NCBI GenBank assembly: GCA_035772405.1
Contig: JAYKKM010000307.1
Span: 312,501 to 376,500 of the forward strand
DNA length: 64,000 nt
Reading direction: 5' to 3'
Source of the DNA: Chrysogorgia sp. JL179-B06
Taxonomy: Eukaryota > Cnidaria > Anthozoa > Scleralcyonacea > Chrysogorgiidae
The position numbers and the translations under genes were made by a program. The notes under the pieces are model-generated. The model was not told where the DNA came from, did not search any database, and saw only the letters and a list, made by a program, of their open reading frames with translations. Position 1 is the first letter of the stretch; every line of letters begins with the position of its first letter. This document shows positions 21,691 through 32,399 of the stretch, piece after piece.

Positions 21691-21935
21691 GTAGTCCGCT
21701 TTACAGGTTCTGCGGGTCGACTGGTCTGAAGCGGTGGACCTACAGCGGTGTGAGGAAGGAGATATCTTCGAGAGACCGGACTATGGAAAGGGAGACGTTT
21801 ACGGATCCGGTTGGCACAAACTTGCAGTGGAACCAAACGACGCACAGTTATCAAGGAGCTGTCCCTGTGCTTTATAGATAGTTGTGGCAAAGCCAGGTGT
21901 GAAGAGATACCATCATTCTTGGTAGGGTTACGTAC
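21600..21935 (-). pseudogene. Helicase C-terminal fragment of a Helitron-like element
   Basis: Read on the minus strand in shifting frames, this stretch contains a segment like SIVRSLEDISFLTPL, matching motif VI (VALSRVRSLEDLxFL) near the end of PIF1-type helicases fused to Helitron Rep proteins. It directly follows the N-terminal domain at 21937-22839. The nuclease core and most of the helicase are therefore missing through an internal deletion. Confidence 0.5.
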
Positions 21936-21936
21936 T

Positions 21937-22839
21937 CTATTCATAGTCGAGGATCTGAGACATCACCTTCGCCATAAAGGACGTCTTGGCACTGAGACGG
22001 GACGTGTTACCGGAGAGGCGAGTTTCCCACCAGCAGTGGAACGGGTACAGGGAGGGCCAGAGAGCGCATTCGATACCGTCGTTCTCATGATGATCGTAAG
22101 CGTTCAATTGTTTCCCTTTGGCCAAATGGAGTTCGCGCAGTTGGACAAAATGGCGATATCGTGAGTCTTCGTTGTCCATGAGAAAACAATAGGCAAGGGT
22201 GCACCGAAGGTGAGCGATAGGGTCGGAGATCGCATTTATTTTCTCGAGTGCAGAGACTTGTGCCCAAGAGACGCAACAACAGAGTCCGTCCTTCTGCTGA
22301 TAGCCATGCTCCAAGCGCGTGAATCGACCGGTGTGGAGGTTGAAGTGGCGGAGAGCGATCGTATCATTGGCTGTGAGCGATCGAAGCAGAAGAGGGATGT
22401 CGTCATTCTTGGGGACTGTATAGCGGCCATTGCGGCAAATGCAAACGGAGGTGACGTTGTTGGGTCGCTTGAGTCTGTAGCCTGGCAACAGGGTCTTCTT
22501 CGGCAACAGCCCGCATTCGCTACAGTACGTCCAAGCGGAATGGACTGGCCAGAACTCTAAATTCTCTGCCACCTCGCTGCAAGGCAGAATGGCGTTTGAG
22601 TTCTGCAAGTTGTTGTCGATGATGCACTGTTCCCTTTTTTGTCGCTGGTGGAGATCCCTGGCTTTCAAGCGTTCCTGACTCTCTGCCGTCCAACGATGGA
22701 CTGGGTATGTCCCCACGAGGTAATAGGGTCGCGCAGCCCAAAACGCCAACCCTTCGGCTTCTGTCCGCAAATGGGAGAATGGGAGAAAGAAATGGCTTAG
22801 ATGGGCCAAGCGAAAGCATGGACGTCGCATAGCGAGCAT
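21937..22839 (-). CDS. Helitron-like N-terminal domain protein (remnant)
   Basis: The 300-codon frame contains the conserved block order that I associate with Helitron N-terminal regions of cnidarian and mollusc elements. The blocks are YLVGTYPVHRW, then QERLKARDLHQRQKREQ, AENLEFWPVHSAWTYCSECG (CxxC), a second CxC (CICRNGRY), and ECALWPSLYPFHCWWE near residue 260. It ends at SQILDYE, just before the part that should lead into the Rep nuclease. It is open throughout, but without nuclease or helicase it cannot transpose. Direction is minus, the same as the helicase fragment that follows it. Confidence 0.6.
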   Translation of the reverse strand: MLAMRRPCFRLAHLSHFFLPFSHLRTEAEGLAFWAARPYYLVGTYPVHRWTAESQERLKARDLHQRQKREQCIIDNNLQNSNAILPCSEVAENLEFWPVHSAWTYCSECGLLPKKTLLPGYRLKRPNNVTSVCICRNGRYTVPKNDDIPLLLRSLTANDTIALRHFNLHTGRFTRLEHGYQQKDGLCCCVSWAQVSALEKINAISDPIAHLRCTLAYCFLMDNEDSRYRHFVQLRELHLAKGKQLNAYDHHENDGIECALWPSLYPFHCWWETRLSGNTSRLSAKTSFMAKVMSQILDYE

Positions 22840-23039
22840 ACGATAGGGGAATACACTTACATGTTTAGCGGCGGTATTGTCGATGGAGACTTGAACGGTC
22901 GCTCTGCAATCGGATCTGTAGGAAAAACGAAGGTTGAATTTCGAAAAGGAGGCGATATGAGAGAAACGACGGGCGCTCCGGCTATGGCTGCAGAGTGAAG
23001 CTCATTTCTCGAATGCGCAACAATCGAGTCATTGAAGAG

Positions 23040-24300
23040 TCATATGCGTTGGAGGCTATTTGCTGAAAGTTTTATGTGCATGAGAGAGGAGGTAAGTGCT
23101 TGTGCTTCATTATGCCTGGTAGAAATTGACTGCGCTGCTTCCTCCAAGCTTTCAACAGAGGGTGATTCCACATTGGCTTCACAGGGGTCCTCCAATAATT
23201 CATTTGAAGGCAAAATCTCTGAGTTAAATGGAATAATGCCAGTGCATTTGAACCCAGAAACAGCATTTTCAATTGTGGCAGCTTTTAGGTATGCAGTGTT
23301 AAACAATTCACCAAGCTTATCAACAGTGATTCTCTAGGCTGGATGATTCCTCAAGTGACCTCAACCATCTTGAACATGCAGCGTTAAAAGGGGTGTCCAA
23401 CGCCTGGAGCTTATGGGATGTATGCGGTGGCAATGAAAGCAAAACAATACCGTGATCACAAGCATATTCAATTGAATTTTGGTATAACTTTTGTCCATCC
23501 AAGATCAATAGAACTGGTGAATCTTTTGAACATTTCGTATATGCTGGAAAGTGCTTTAGGAATAGGTCTGCTGCAATCCATCCAGTTTTGGAATATCGTC
23601 AAATTGTTCCTGCTGGTGCATGATCAACTAATTATTCTGTTTCTTTTCCTTTTAAAAATCATCATTGATGGAACATACACCCCAGATCCAGTACTTGCAA
23701 TAACAATAGTGGTTGTTTGACCTCCTTCACCACTGGTTGTTGATTACACACACCGTTTTCCTTTTGGTGCCAGAACTTTCACTGGTTTGTGGACACATGT
23801 TAATCCACTTTCATCACAATTGAATATCTCATGTGCTTTAAAGTTGTGTTTATCTAACAGGGTTTTTTTCCAAAGTATCTATTAACTGATGTTCTATTCA
23901 AACCAAAGAGACGATTTAGGGCCCCAGCTTCTGGCTTTTGAAGCAATAACTTAGGATGACGCTCGAGAAATCCAGCCACAAAGTCACGACCGGCCATTTT
24001 AGTGTCAAAATTAAAACCATTGCTTACGTTATTTCTCTCACAATATTCAAAGACCATGGCTCGCATATCATTAATTGAAAGACCATAGAAAGCTCAAGTT
24101 CTTTCTCCTGATCAGGCGACAGAATAGCATGATAACGTCCTACAACATTTTTAAGCTTTCCATTGACTCAACGGTATAAAGAATCCGTAGGCAACAGCAG
24201 CTTGACGTATGGACATCTCTTCACTATCAACTGCTAAAATAGCAAGGTTCATCTAATGCTCGCTCCAGTTTACACGTTGAGTTTTACGTTTATAATTTCT
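23040..24300 (-). pseudogene. Degraded pogo-like (Tc1/mariner superfamily) transposase
   Basis: On the minus strand, 24066-23854 encodes a CENP-B-type DNA-binding segment (FNFDTKMAGRDFVAGFLERH and NRTSVNRYF). Further on, 23508-23320 has the DDE-domain end HGIVLLSLPPHTSHKLQALD. Then 23306-23040 has the post-catalytic AYLKAATIENAVSGFKCTGI block with IPFN. This is the normal N-to-C order of pogo/Tigger transposases. Frames change between the pieces and the first catalytic Asp region (23720-23850) is disrupted, so it is inactive. Confidence 0.75.
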
Positions 24301-24609
24301 GACCATTCTAAACAAAATTAAAAGTTTGTTTGACTCATGGACTGTGACTGACTGCACACAATTTAAACAACAAGATTATTTTATGAATTGATAGAGTAAT
24401 ATGTGAAATCTTTGGCACAATCATGCACCTATCCACGGCCATTTTTGCATAGCGAGTCTATATACCAGGCGAGACTGCAAGAAAGGATTGTAGGAATGTA
24501 GGCTAATTACCTTTTCAATTATATATTTTTGTTTCTTGAACTTTTCATTCAACTTGATGGTCTCTTTCACGTATCTCTTTGATATTATTTTAGAAATTGG
24601 CCCATAAGC

Positions 24610-25213
24610 TTAAAACAGAGCCCTTCTCGTGTATTGATATATTATGTACAAAATCACCTTCCAGTGCAAAACATGGCGACGCTCTTTAGTGGCTCTTGTG
24701 ACTAAGTTTCCAGCCTGCCAACTGGCATTAAGATGACAACACACTTGTTTGTCAAACTTGGCTAAAGCTTCGTCGTCGAGACGATATTCGATGGCTTCGC
24801 TGTCGTGGTTAAACAGAGCGTTGAGGTCTTGAAGGTTGGTACGTCTTAACGCCTTCTTTGCGCATCTGCTCAGGTTTGACAATGGCGACATTGAACCTGG
24901 CATCGAAACCATCTTGACCAGAAGACATGAGGGGATAGAGATCCACCAGGAAATTCTTCACCTGCAATTAATAAACAAAAAATTATATATATAATAAAAT
25001 CTATATTATTAATTCGCTTTACATGTATATATATTTAGCGAGAGAGAAAAATATGATATAATATACTGATAAACGCACTTGAACAAACCCTCCAAGAGCG
25101 ATGTTCGTTTTGTCAATGCTGACTGGATTTGAGTTTGAGCCAGTTGACACAAATAAAGAATCTCCATCGTACAAGTGGCATAAAGTTCCCATTTCTTTCG
25201 TTTTGGTTCTCAT
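24610..25213 (-). pseudogene. DUF3987-like (YfjI-type) mobile-element protein fragment
   Basis: Minus-strand pieces 25213-25019 (HLYDGDSLFVSTGSNSNPVS, then IALGGFVQ) and 24912-24610 (LDDEALAKFDKQVCCHLNAS, then ERRHVLHWKV) resemble successive blocks of DUF3987-type proteins found in cnidarian repeats. Between them, after a splice-like or broken gap, lies a coding-like stretch in another frame. Family assignment is from memory of block order and is tentative. It is broken, so no function is expected. Confidence 0.4.
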
Positions 25214-27210
25214 TCATGTTGGCATAGTTATCATGTTGGTATCATGTTGGTCAACTTATCGATCGTCAATCTTACATTGTTCTCACGTTCGACAAAGGCT
25301 ATTGGGATTTTGCCTCCATGATTGTTAGCTGGAGATTTTTCAGCATCAGGAGCCAAACACAAAACAAAACAAACTTTCATATGACTGGTTTGTCTGTGCG
25401 GTGATTTTTAGGCCAAAATCGTTGAAGGTTTTTATCAGTTCTTTTCTTAGCTTGTATGCTGTTATAGCAGCAAAAGAGGACAACATGATAGTGAAGTGTT
25501 GTCAAATGTTGTTGGAGGTGGTCAGCAGTCTATAACCGTGGTTTGCCAAAAACATGTTTTGGCAAAAATTGTGGGTGACAATGAGGCAAAAAATGCAATG
25601 GTAAGTCAGTCCAAATTGACAGAGAAGGCTGAAGTCATGGATTTGATGTTAAACGAAAATGAAAGGTTAATCTTGTACTATTGCTGCAGGCCGTTCTTTG
25701 ACGTTGATCTTTGGTGCATGAATTTGCCAGAACAAACATTATCCTTCGGATCTACACAACCACTGATGAACCATATTTGGCTATTCTTTTCTTGGCAAAC
25801 AGGAAGCAGTTTGTAAGGCAAACCAGGTACTGGTTTGATCTTTCAGACAAAGGCACAACCAAATACACTCCTTTCAGAGAAGTTGTATTTTTTTGGGAAA
25901 GAATGTTGTAAAGACTGATCATGGTGCATTGTATTTTGTTAATGATACAGAGCTTTCGCCATGTACCACCCATTTTCCATGATACCATATTAAGCATTCT
26001 TAATTTTAATGTTTTAGCAGCAAACTAATTCATACCACATTTTAGAATAATTACAGAAAGGAACGAGGTTGAGCTGGCTGTGGAATGCACAGCACAGCAG
26101 TTGATTACTTTGTTACTTTTTCCAGCTAAACATTGCCATATTGAATATAATTCTGCCCTACTGTAATTAATTAATATTTTCTTGTTTAAAATGAACCAAA
26201 GTGGCACAATTAAAGTTCATGTTACAAATTGGCCAAACTACAGTACTATTTAAAATATTCATTGTTACACAGAAATGTGATCTTGGGTTAACATTTGAGC
26301 ATTTCTATATTTGTCATAATTGTTTAAAATAAGTGTTTACTAGAAATATGCAACAACCCCGCGCCCGCTTGCTGTTTGAAACTTTTATAGCGTAGTTGCT
26401 TACAGTAAGTCTTTTAGTTCTAAATTACTTGAATTAGATATAATAGCCACTTCATTTGCCAAACTGAATACATTTTCAGTGGACAATATCTCAGAGCTTT
26501 GTATTGTCTGAATTTAATTGTTTCATAGGACATCAAACTAAATATATGTAACCCAAACTTTTTAATTTTTTCGGTGCAGCAACATAATATTGGGGAGGTC
26601 TACTGCTGTTTAATGATTCATGAAATAATCAATGCAGTAGTTAGTATACAGACACCAAAGGCTGTTGAAGGAAGAAAGTGCATCTTTATCATACAATAGC
26701 TGCCCTTTAAAAAATGAAATTCGTTCAAATGTCTATGGATACATATAGTGCAAATGTATAGGGGTCCATTCAAATTGGATTTACGTATTAGGGATTCGAC
26801 CCCAATTGTTGGTGTGTATAGATTATATACAGTGAGTTGATAATTCTACCCATATTGGACTACTATGATGTGGATAACAAAATATTGATGGTCATGATCA
26901 GCAGTCTCAAAACATGTCAACAAAACTGATCTTTCCTAAGTCGGGCCTTGAAACGGATTGGTTAATAGAAATCCTAGAATTGGTACCTATTGTATTAGAA
27001 GCAAGTTACATTGTGTAATGCTAGTTAAGAAATTCTGTGAAGGCATTTTAACATCATAACTACCGGTAAAGAGCTATATTCCATGTCTCAATGAATCTGT
27101 TCATACATACATGTTGTAGCACCATCATCCATTGCCTTAATTGACAAAATGTGCAGGATATACAACTTGAGTTAAAATTAGTTTTTATAACATTGTAATG
27201 TATATATATA
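25214..27210. other. Long noncoding host stretch
   Basis: Plus-strand frames at 25496-25816 and 25711-25911 overlap and show no recognisable domain. The remainder is AT-rich with no RNA gene or clear repeat. Confidence 0.45.
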
Positions 27211-27246
27211 TGAATATTGTCAAATAGATATATGGAAAAAGTGACT

Positions 27247-27317
27247 GTCCCAACCGGGAATCGAACCCTGGTCTCTGAATCAACGTTTCGGGAATCTGAC
27301 CTTTGAGCTAATGAGAC
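27247..27317 (-). ncRNA. tRNA-like unit, left arm (D stem broken)
   Basis: This is a 71-base copy of the unit at 27442-27512 on the opposite strand. The acceptor, anticodon and T arms match it, but the D stem partner GAGC has become GATT, so the cloverleaf is damaged. B box GGTTCGATTCC is intact. Confidence 0.6.
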
Positions 27318-27441
27318 ACGGTCAGAACAGTCAGTGATTTGCCATATACATATTGGTAAGATGTGATGTCTGCCTGTTGGAGTTAAGTGAAAGCGGCGAA
27401 TTTAATATGTATATGGCAAAATCACTGACTGTTCTGACCGT

Positions 27442-27512
27442 GTCTCATTAGCTCAAAGGTCAGAGCGCCGAAACGTTGATTCGGAGACCAGGGTTCGATT
27501 CCCGGTTGGGAC
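27442..27512 (+). tRNA. tRNA-like gene or SINE head, anticodon loop ACGTTGA (GTT, Asn-type by position)
   Basis: The 71 bases fold as a full cloverleaf: acceptor GTCTCAT/TTGGGAC (6 of 7 pairs), D stem GCTC/GAGC, anticodon stem CCGAA/TTCGG with a 7-base loop, and T stem with 4 of 5 pairs and loop TTCGATT. Position 33 is C instead of the near-universal U. That substitution, together with the inverted repeated context, argues for a tRNA-derived repeat instead of a working tRNA. Confidence 0.5.
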
Positions 27513-27596
27513 AATCACTTTTTCCATATATGTATTTGACAATATTAAATCTTCTCCTATATCAATTAAATATATGAATGTGTTGAAATTTGTAAT

Positions 27597-28010
27597 AACT
27601 GTAATTTGTTAGAAAACAAGACCCCCCATATATTGATACCAGTGTTAGCATTGAAGGGGCTATCCTGTATAAATATTACTGTATTATTAACAATACTACT
27701 AATAATAATGCCCTGTATTTTACATTGACAGACATAATAAGTTGTGGCCCACTAGGCAAGCTACTGTAGGCCTAATATGTTCCATAATGGATAGAGTACT
27801 GTAAACACAGATTATATATGGAATACATGCTAGTATACAATACATCGACATCAAGCCCATATCCTCAGAAAAATTATTCTTCGGTGAAAAAATAACCATA
27901 ATGATAGTGACGGCCTCTAACCATTGAGCCATCAAGATTCAGATGGAGAGAGAGGTTGCAATGATGTACTGGTTCGAATGATATGTACTAGCTGCCTATG
28001 CAGCAGTTAC
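27597..28010. repeat. Dispersed repeat, relative of the 16.3-17.2 kb repeat block
   Basis: 27597-27727 is the inverted match of 17060-17175 (shared ACCAGTGTTAGCATTGAA-type block). 27900-28010 matches 16470-16590, including a tRNA-like CTAACCATTGAGC segment and GATGGAGAG. This is a second copy of the composite SINE/MITE family. Confidence 0.6.
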
Positions 28011-28046
28011 TCAGGCCTTGTGATGAAAAAAACAGAGGAGATTGAT

Positions 28047-28082
28047 CAATCAAGCACCTGAACTGAGCCAGGTGCTTGATTG
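28047..28082. repeat. Perfect 14-bp-stem hairpin
   Basis: CAATCAAGCACCTG pairs with CAGGTGCTTGATTG across an 8-base loop. The partial motif GAGCACCTGG follows once more. Confidence 0.6.
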
Positions 28083-28084
28083 AG

Positions 28085-28500
28085 CACCTGGGTTAAAAGT
28101 CAAAATATAGTATACGGTCATAAACGACACGACGAACGTGTATCCCAAATTAATGCCTGAAAAGATTTAAACCAAACATTAACAATTTTATTGAACTACA
28201 GAACAATATAATATATAATATAATTATAATATATATACACATTGTGAAACACAACAAATACAATGCCAAACAATAACATGGCTAGTAATTAGTACATGTA
28301 AATGTGCATAAGCATTTAAATTTTAAAGTTAAAATCAATACTTATACATGATATTAATCAATATCATATCATTGATATCAAGTTCAGTTTAACATGGCTA
28401 TTTTTATATTAATAGTAATTATTTATTAATTAATATATTAAATGTGCTTAAGTATTTAAAGTTAAAGTAAATACTATAGTTATTAGTACTCAAGTTCTCT
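28085..28500. other. Noncoding AT-rich stretch
   Basis: It lies downstream of the hAT-like relic and contains only low-complexity TATAAT-like runs. Confidence 0.5.
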
Positions 28501-28505
28501 GTGTT

Positions 28506-30509
28506 CTAATTGTCAGAATCAATAGTCATAGAGTCAACAAGTTCCTGATCATCATCTGTAACATAAACATCACATTCACTGATGGAACTAGTACTACTAT
28601 CAGTGTCACTGTCTGTGTCATAATCATCAAGGACAGATGGATCTAAAACTTGGACCTTTTCTAGTGGTTCATCAATGTCATGATCTGATTCATCCCTAGC
28701 CTTCGTAATTTTTTTGGATCTCTTTTTGTTCATGTATGATGTCAAGGCAGTCTCGATAATTTCCTTTCTTTCGTTAGAAGACCAGTTCTTGTCATTTCCC
28801 TTGATTAACATGAGATCTTCAACCAGGTCGTGCGATGATGAAAGATGACGGTCAGATAGCATTAAAGTAAGAGAGAATGCTGTTTCTGCTGTGCTATTAG
28901 ATCCAGAAATGCACAATACCACACTTGCAATCAGGCATAAATTGAGGTATTCTGCCTTTCGATAACATAACACGTTTTTCCAGAGAGAAAGAGCAGCTAT
29001 GTCATGTGGATACATTTCTCTTACAAAAATCTTGAATGCTTTCCACTCAGACAATGACTTCTGGAGATTGAACCCTTTCTTATCAAGTGGCAGTTTAAAA
29101 TGATTGTAAAGGTAGGTAATTTGCTCATTCCCATAACCTTTATCACCATCAACTCAGTGCTGTGGGTCAAACCACTTCATGTTTGTGTAAATATCCAGTG
29201 AAAATTCATTGAATCTTTCACACAAAGCAGACTTTAACTTGTGAGCCACACGACCAATTGCAGCTAACACTAAAATAATGTTAGCTCCATGCAGCTCCCT
29301 GTTTTGCTTCTTTCTCAATTCATGACCTGCCTTTGGATATTCCCTGGATATTGTGAAGACGTCTGTCTCTGTTTGTGAAATGTTAAAATATCTCAGGAAG
29401 CTATCAAATGGCGCCTCTCCACTTTCACTTGCTTCAATCAAGTCATCCAGTCCAGAATAGGTTAACTGGAGGCTAGCACCAATTTCACAGGGCAGCAGAC
29501 CTTCACCTTCAAATACCATAGATGATGGACCAATCTTTTCTAAGATGTCCAAATAAGCACAAACTTTGTACAAACCTTGAACCTTGGCAGCTGTTTCAGC
29601 CTTCTGCTTCTTTTCAGCAAGGGTGCTCTCGTATGCAGCAAGAAAAACAGGCCACATGTGCAAAAGACGTTCAAAGCCACGTCTTCTATGGTTTATAAAC
29701 CGAGTGCCTGAAATTTTTGGCAGAACGTAATGGGTAATGTCAAGGGCAGCAGCACATTTCTTTAGTCTATCTTTCAAGGCTCCTGAATTCTTTAGCAATT
29801 TGAAATTGGCCAAGTAGAATACTTCAACATGATCAAAATATGGATCTTTAAATGCTCCTTTTACAGCTAGCTCGATCCGATGATTCACACAGTGGAGGTC
29901 TTGTTGACTTTAACTGAGTCAGAACACCACGATACTTCCCAAAATTTACACTTGCTCCATCTGCAGTGCTGGAAATCATTGAATAGATGTACTGCTCCTC
30001 CCCCAGACCAAGCTTCTCGACAAACACATCATCAATGGCTTTCTTTATTGAATCTGTATCTGTTCCACCATATTGTGACATCTCTAAAAGAGATGCCACA
30101 AAGTAAACAAGGAACGCCATTTCTTTCAGTTCTCACCAGGACAAGTTCTTTTTCATCTTTTACTTTCCTATTCGGAAATCCCGTCCCCTGATCCTATTCT
30201 CTGGTCAGCAGGTTTTCCTTGATCTGCAGTTATAGCTATTTCGTGAGCTTTTCCAGATAAATGCCTCAAAACGCTACATTTTACAACGTCGGACGTCCCA
30301 TTTACGTATGTTAACATGGCCGTCTTTGCAGGACCTCCGCAAGAAGGGTGAATTTCAATTGCCTTTTGGTTGTTTCGGCAGATTTTGCACCACACTTTAG
30401 TGACATTGTATACCCCATTATCCTCCGACAATTCGTGACCGATTACCTCTTCTTTTTGCCAATTTTTGAATGTATGCAGTTCAACCTTTTTCGTTTTTTT
30501 CCCAGCCAT
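28506..30509 (-). pseudogene. hAT-like (ZNF862-type) transposase-derived gene, broken
   Basis: The minus strand starts at 30509 with a BED/TTF-like zinc region (WCKICRNNQK and CSVLRHLSGKAHEIA). It continues at 30120-29848 (YGGTDTDSIKKAIDDVF), with the catalytic-core-like STADGASVNFGKYRGV and the end-of-core helices at 29888-29154. It finishes at 29054-28506 with a hAT dimerisation block (SNSTAETAFSLTLMLSDRHL) and an acidic tail. The order is that of ZNF862/C17orf113-like proteins. Frame changes near 30,150, 29,870 and 29,100-29,060 split it; one or two could be introns, but no clear splice sites were seen. Confidence 0.65.
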
Positions 30510-30613
30510 TGAACGACTATGAAAACAACAACACGTGCACCTGAAGTGAGGAATGCCTCAACGCAGAACAGCCTGATCGCAGGCCTAAGTTCCGGTATCT
30601 GAGCGCTGCTGTA

Positions 30614-30679
30614 GCCACGCTGTTTCGCCGAATATTAACCACGCTGTTTCGCCGAATAGCCACGCTGTTTCGCCGAATT
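30614..30679. repeat. Tandem CACGCTGTTTCGCCGAAT units
   Basis: Three copies of the 18-mer CACGCTGTTTCGCCGAAT are separated by 3-6 bases. They sit upstream of the hAT-like relic start. Confidence 0.7.
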
Positions 30680-30829
30680 TGGGGACAAAAAATAAAGCAT
30701 AAAACCACAGTATTTTGCAACCTAATCATCTTATTTCAGGCGATCGATTAATCGCGATAGAACATTCGCCAAGGGGAGTGCGGAGGCGATCGATCGATCT
30801 CGATCGCCTCAGATTACAAGGCCTGTTAC

Positions 30830-30960
30830 TATATATTAGTAATGCTTGGATGTGTTAATATATACACTGCTGTATGCGAATGCGAGCTGCATTAGGCAGA
30901 CATATCAATCGAATCAGTACATCATTGTAACCTGCATCCTCAGCATCAACTACTTCAGCT
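30830..30960. repeat. Third copy of the composite SINE/MITE family (partial)
   Basis: TTGGATGTGTTAATATATAC and the following ACTGCTGTAT match both termini of the 16308-16638 element. The downstream part (CAGTACATCATTGTAACC) matches 27945-27985 inverted. Confidence 0.55.
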
Positions 30961-31510
30961 TTCTTGGCCTTTTTTGGTTTAACATTACAGTGAGACCGCT
31001 TTTGCTGTTCATTTGATATAAAGTAATAAAAATTAAAATAATAACATTCATGAGTTTACATGCAACTAATCGGATTGAACTAATATAACACAGTACATGC
31101 AGGAATCCAAGTTACCTATGGATTATATTGGAAATAGTTCTTCATTGACTATTTAACTATTCAGTGCATACTTTTAATTATCAATGCTCTCATTTTCGGA
31201 CGCGTTTCGTCAGTTGCAATTTACCGTTCACGAATCCTGTTCGAGACATCCATGTTAGTCTTAAAGAAAGACTTGCGATAATTTTACATCGACAGCCCAA
31301 TTCTAGCTAAACTGACTTCATCAACTTAGGCTGGAACCTCCTTTACAAAAGCATCCATTGCTCCATTTGTTGCCACGTTACCAAGATGCTGACTTTCTAG
31401 CGTGGCCATGCTTTCTTGCTCCTCTATTGGGGAAGGTCTTTTTCTCGAGCTGAATCGCTCCCTCAGCAGATTGGTCACTACAAGTGTCTCCGGGTTCTAC
31501 CTTGATGCCT
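30961..31510. other. Mostly noncoding stretch
   Basis: On the minus strand near 31330-31490 there is a short coding-like segment rich in Lys, Arg and Glu that may belong with the zinc-motif frame at 31515-31748, but it contains stops. Confidence 0.35.
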
Positions 31511-31514
31511 TTCA

Positions 31515-31748
31515 CTAGAATATAGCATGATTTACAAAAACTGTCGATAATAATCCAATGTCTTCCTCCTTAACGACGATTCCACCGTACTGTTGCATAG
31601 CTTCTTTAATATTTTCACCCAAAGCTCTCTTTTCAAATAAGTTAACAGTGTTGCTTGCAATAAACTTACAACAACATCGACAACGCATATTGATTTGCAA
31701 AGTGTTTCCCTTCGCGCATCGAAAGACAACATCCGGTACGAGTGTCAT
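31515..31748 (-). CDS. Small Cys-motif protein or first exon of a repeat-family gene
   Basis: The 77-codon frame contains CRCCCKFIAS and LFEKRALGENIKEAMQQYGG. I associate this block pair (CxxC followed by a K-R-AL helix) with a zinc-containing repeat-family protein common in anthozoans. It ends early, where the family would continue with a second CxxC. It could be a first exon or a truncated copy. Confidence 0.35.
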   Translation of the reverse strand: MTLVPDVVFRCAKGNTLQINMRCRCCCKFIASNTVNLFEKRALGENIKEAMQQYGGIVVKEEDIGLLSTVFVNHAIF

Positions 31749-32004
31749 TGTTTTTAAACATCCAATAGAAATTGGTTAAAAATTCCCAGAGTCTTCCACG
31801 CCGCTCCGCCGCCAAGTGGGAAGGCTACTGGGAACGAGATTGGCTCAGGCCCAGGCTCAGCATATGTACTTCTAGTACGTATTCCATATAACGAAGTGAC
31901 CGACGAGCAAATACAAGGCATTAACGAGCAAATACAAGGCATTAACGAACAAATACATGGCACTCGTACCAGCCCACTGGATGTGGGTTTGTTAACACGT
32001 TACG

Positions 32005-32355
32005 ATATGTTCGATTATCCACTATTTTTAAGAAAAGTACGTTCGCTGGCAGGATAAGCTGTACGCATATTGTAAACAGATAATTTATCTTTGTTTTAAT
32101 ATATATTGTAGCTTTGGGAGTTGATTATTTCTCAAGAAAACGTTCGTCGAAGACAGCCGTGTTTTTGTTTACAATGGTATATGTATTAGGAAAATTATAT
32201 TTTGGGCATGTTCGATTATCCGCGCTTTTAAAGAGAACTAAGTTAGCTACCGGGATAAAGCTGTACGTATGTTGTAAATAGATAATTTAACTTTCCTTTG
32301 ATATATTCTATAGCTTTGGGGGTGGTTTATTTCTCAAGAAAACGTTTGCCAAAGG
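32005..32355. repeat. Imperfect tandem repeat, about 200-bp period
   Basis: Block 32008-32150 and block 32208-32350 share TTCGATTATCC, AGCTGTACG, AACAGATAATTT-like, TAGCTTTGGG and TTTCTCAAGAAAACGTT in order. They lie directly upstream of the DIRS-like relic and may be its split-repeat or promoter end. Confidence 0.65.
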
Positions 32356-32399
32356 GTTAGGACCTTTGTTGTCGGTTACAATCCAATTAACAAGGAGGC

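Larger units (their letters stand above)
27212..27547. repeat. Large palindrome: two tRNA-like units in inverted orientation
   Basis: About 140 bases (27212-27352) recur inverted at about 27403-27547 around a 50-base spacer. The similarity runs through flanks such as GAATATTGTCAAATAGATAT and its inverted partner, so it is not limited to the tRNA-like cores. The arms differ at only a few places. Confidence 0.8.

Noticed and set aside
25496..25911. Plus-strand open frames as a gene
   Set aside because: No recognisable domain, overlapping frames and no start context; likely chance.
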